Source of the DNA: Desulfurococcaceae archaeon
GTDB lineage: Archaea; Thermoproteota; Thermoprotei_A; Sulfolobales; NBVN01
Assembly: GCA_020832985.1 (NCBI GenBank)
Contig: JAJHRE010000010.1
Location: 1-34,705, forward strand
Direction of reading: 5' to 3'
DNA length: 34,705 nt
Part shown: positions 33,495-34,705 of the stretch, one piece after another
Layout: every line of letters starts with the position of its first letter
Position numbering within the stretch: position 1 is the stretch's first letter
Notes under the pieces: generated by a model
Database searches by the model: none
What the model saw: only the letters and a program-made list of their open reading frames with translations
What the model was told of the DNA's origin: nothing
Translations under genes and position numbers: made by a program

Positions 33495-34705
33495 GTGGTT
33501 TATTATAACGATGTAGTAGTAGGTATAGACGTGATAGCGTCTGGTGCAAAGTTAAGTGATTATAGGTATGCTCTAGCTGTCTTGAAAGACAACTCCATGA
33601 CTGTTTATGATGACCTAAGTTTAGGTAGACTTATAAGGCTCTTATGGGAGTTGAAGCCTAAGTTAATAGCTTTAGATAATATTATGGAGTTAGGCGGTAG
33701 TAAGAAGAACGTTATTAAAATAGTTAGATTATTTCCGCCTGAGAGTGAGTTAGTTCAGGTTACATTAAGTGATGATGAGTTCGTAGACCTACGTAAGTTA
33801 GCTTCCAAAGCAGGTATAATGCTTGAGCATGGTAAGTTAACACCTCAGAAGACAGCTGAGGTATTAGCGATCCTATCGAGTAAGGGTTATGGTAAGGTAT
33901 TAAAACTCTTTGAAGATAAGATTAAAGTAGTTATTAGTAGGAGTAGGGTTCCTGGCTCAGGAGGTTCTAGTTCAGAGAGGTTTAAGAGGGGTTTAAGAAC
34001 TTCAGTATTAAGTGCTGTTAAGAGGTTTAAGGAGGAACTCGATAGTAGGGGTATTGATTACGACTTAACTTTTAGGGAGAGTGACGGAGGTATAGAAAGA
34101 GCTGTATTCACTATATACACTCGGAGGGGTGATCTAAGTAGTATATTGAGGGTTGTTAAGGGATTTAACGTAAGTATTAGGGTAAAACCTGTACTTAAGA
34201 AGAAGTTATTAAGTTTAGTAAGCAGTAACTTAACTACGGATAGGTTCATTATAGTTGGAGTAGACCCAGGTATAGAGACGGGTCTAGCTATAGTAGACTT
34301 AAACCTTAACCCCTTACTAGTGTTAAGTAGTAAGAACTTAGATAGAGAAGAGATACTTCAGATCGTTCGTAAGTATGGAATACCCATCATAGTCTCTACG
34401 GATAAGAACCCACCACCAGAAATAATTGAGAAGTTAGCAGCTAGTTTAAATGCTGTACTGTATTACCCTTCAAAAACATTAAGTACTGCTGAGAAAGACT
34501 CCCTAGTATACGAATATGTGGAGATCCATAAGTTAAGTTTGAAGACAACTCATGAGAGAGATGCTCTAGCATCATGTTTAAAGGCGTATAAGGAGTATGA
34601 GGAGAAATTCCTACAACTTACAAGTAAGCTTAATGAGATAGGCCTCCACCCACGGAGGCTTCAGAAGTATAAAGCTGAGGTAATTAGGGGTAAGCCTGTA
34701 GCTGA
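33495..34705 (+). CDS. DUF460/COG2433 protein, N-terminal part (runs off window end)
   Basis: 403 codons are open to the window edge, so the ORF track missed it. The start GTG 33495 is supported by GAGGT upstream and a TATA box. The protein opens VVYYNDVVVGIDVIASGAKLSDYRY, typical of this archaeal family. Near residue 255 it has IIVGVDPGIETGLAIVDL, an RNase H/RuvC-like strand with its Asp, and later ends in a charged helical segment (KAYKEYEEKF). Family function is not established; a nucleic-acid processing role is inferred from the RNase H-like fold. About one third of the protein is likely missing. Confidence 0.85.
   Translation, partial: MVYYNDVVVGIDVIASGAKLSDYRYALAVLKDNSMTVYDDLSLGRLIRLLWELKPKLIALDNIMELGGSKKNVIKIVRLFPPESELVQVTLSDDEFVDLRKLASKAGIMLEHGKLTPQKTAEVLAILSSKGYGKVLKLFEDKIKVVISRSRVPGSGGSSSERFKRGLRTSVLSAVKRFKEELDSRGIDYDLTFRESDGGIERAVFTIYTRRGDLSSILRVVKGFNVSIRVKPVLKKKLLSLVSSNLTTDRFIIVGVDPGIETGLAIVDLNLNPLLVLSSKNLDREEILQIVRKYGIPIIVSTDKNPPPEIIEKLAASLNAVLYYPSKTLSTAEKDSLVYEYVEIHKLSLKTTHERDALASCLKAYKEYEEKFLQLTSKLNEIGLHPRRLQKYKAEVIRGKPVA

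Overview
This window reads as chromosome from a hyperthermophilic archaeon of the Thermoproteota (Crenarchaeota, Thermoprotei-like). The evidence is a reverse gyrase N-terminal half, Alba, aIF1, transcription factor S, archaeal RNA polymerase subunits Rpo11 and Rpo6, a group II chaperonin, the archaeal-type S-adenosylmethionine synthetase, Sm-like proteins, TATA-box promoters, and tRNA genes with bulge-helix-bulge introns. The DNA is AT-rich outside the tRNAs. I cannot name the genus. An intron at a non-standard tRNA position would fit Thermoproteales-like lineages, but that is weak evidence. Genes are packed tightly, often overlapping or a few bases apart. I see no insertion sequence, phage gene or CRISPR array.

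Layout. 1-1.8 kb: reverse gyrase, running off the left edge. 1.9-4.9 kb: pyrG, a stand-alone Lrp-type RAM domain, then the transcription cluster rpo11 / unknown / tfs with overlapping ends. 4.9-11.6 kb, minus strand: an unknown gene, a half-size TFS paralogue, an ABC ATPase, a 1191-residue surface protein made of about nine Ig-like repeats, a MacB/FtsX-type permease, and a protein with two tandem Hfq-like Sm folds. 11.66-13.16 kb: a decayed gene of the archaeal dihydropteroate-synthase-related family (TIGR00284), broken by about five frameshifts and one stop. 13.2-15.2 kb: an AbrB-type regulator, an O6-methylguanine-DNA methyltransferase, a PflX-like radical SAM protein and an intron-containing tRNA-Leu. 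15.2-20.3 kb, minus strand: a GlcD-type FAD oxidase, its Fe-S partner, a one-domain chromate transporter, an unknown gene and one-chain GMP synthase. 20.4-22.4 kb: a GcvH-like protein, Alba, aIF1 and a pyruvoyl decarboxylase proenzyme. 22.4-23.7 kb: tRNA-Thr (non-standard intron, encoded CCA), an HpcH/HpaI aldolase and tRNA-Asn. 23.8-29.2 kb, minus strand: topoisomerase IA, an M50 membrane protease, Rpo6 and the thermosome. 29.3-31.6 kb: an unknown helical protein, a TtuA/Ncs6-like protein with a ruined PP-loop, a thioredoxin-fold protein without CxxC and a zinc protein. 31.7-34.7 kb: a C/D box sRNA overlapping the stop codon of the SAM synthetase gene, that synthetase, an Sm protein, and a DUF460/COG2433 protein running off the right edge.

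Most of the window is information processing (transcription, RNA modification and binding, DNA topology, chaperone) plus nucleotide and SAM/polyamine metabolism. The parts most worth a second look are the sRNA nested in the SAM synthetase 3' end, the tandem Hfq-like protein, the degenerate TtuA/Ncs6 homologue, the ABC/surface-repeat operon, the broken TIGR00284 gene, and the tRNA-Thr D-stem intron. All family names come from reading motifs; no search was run.
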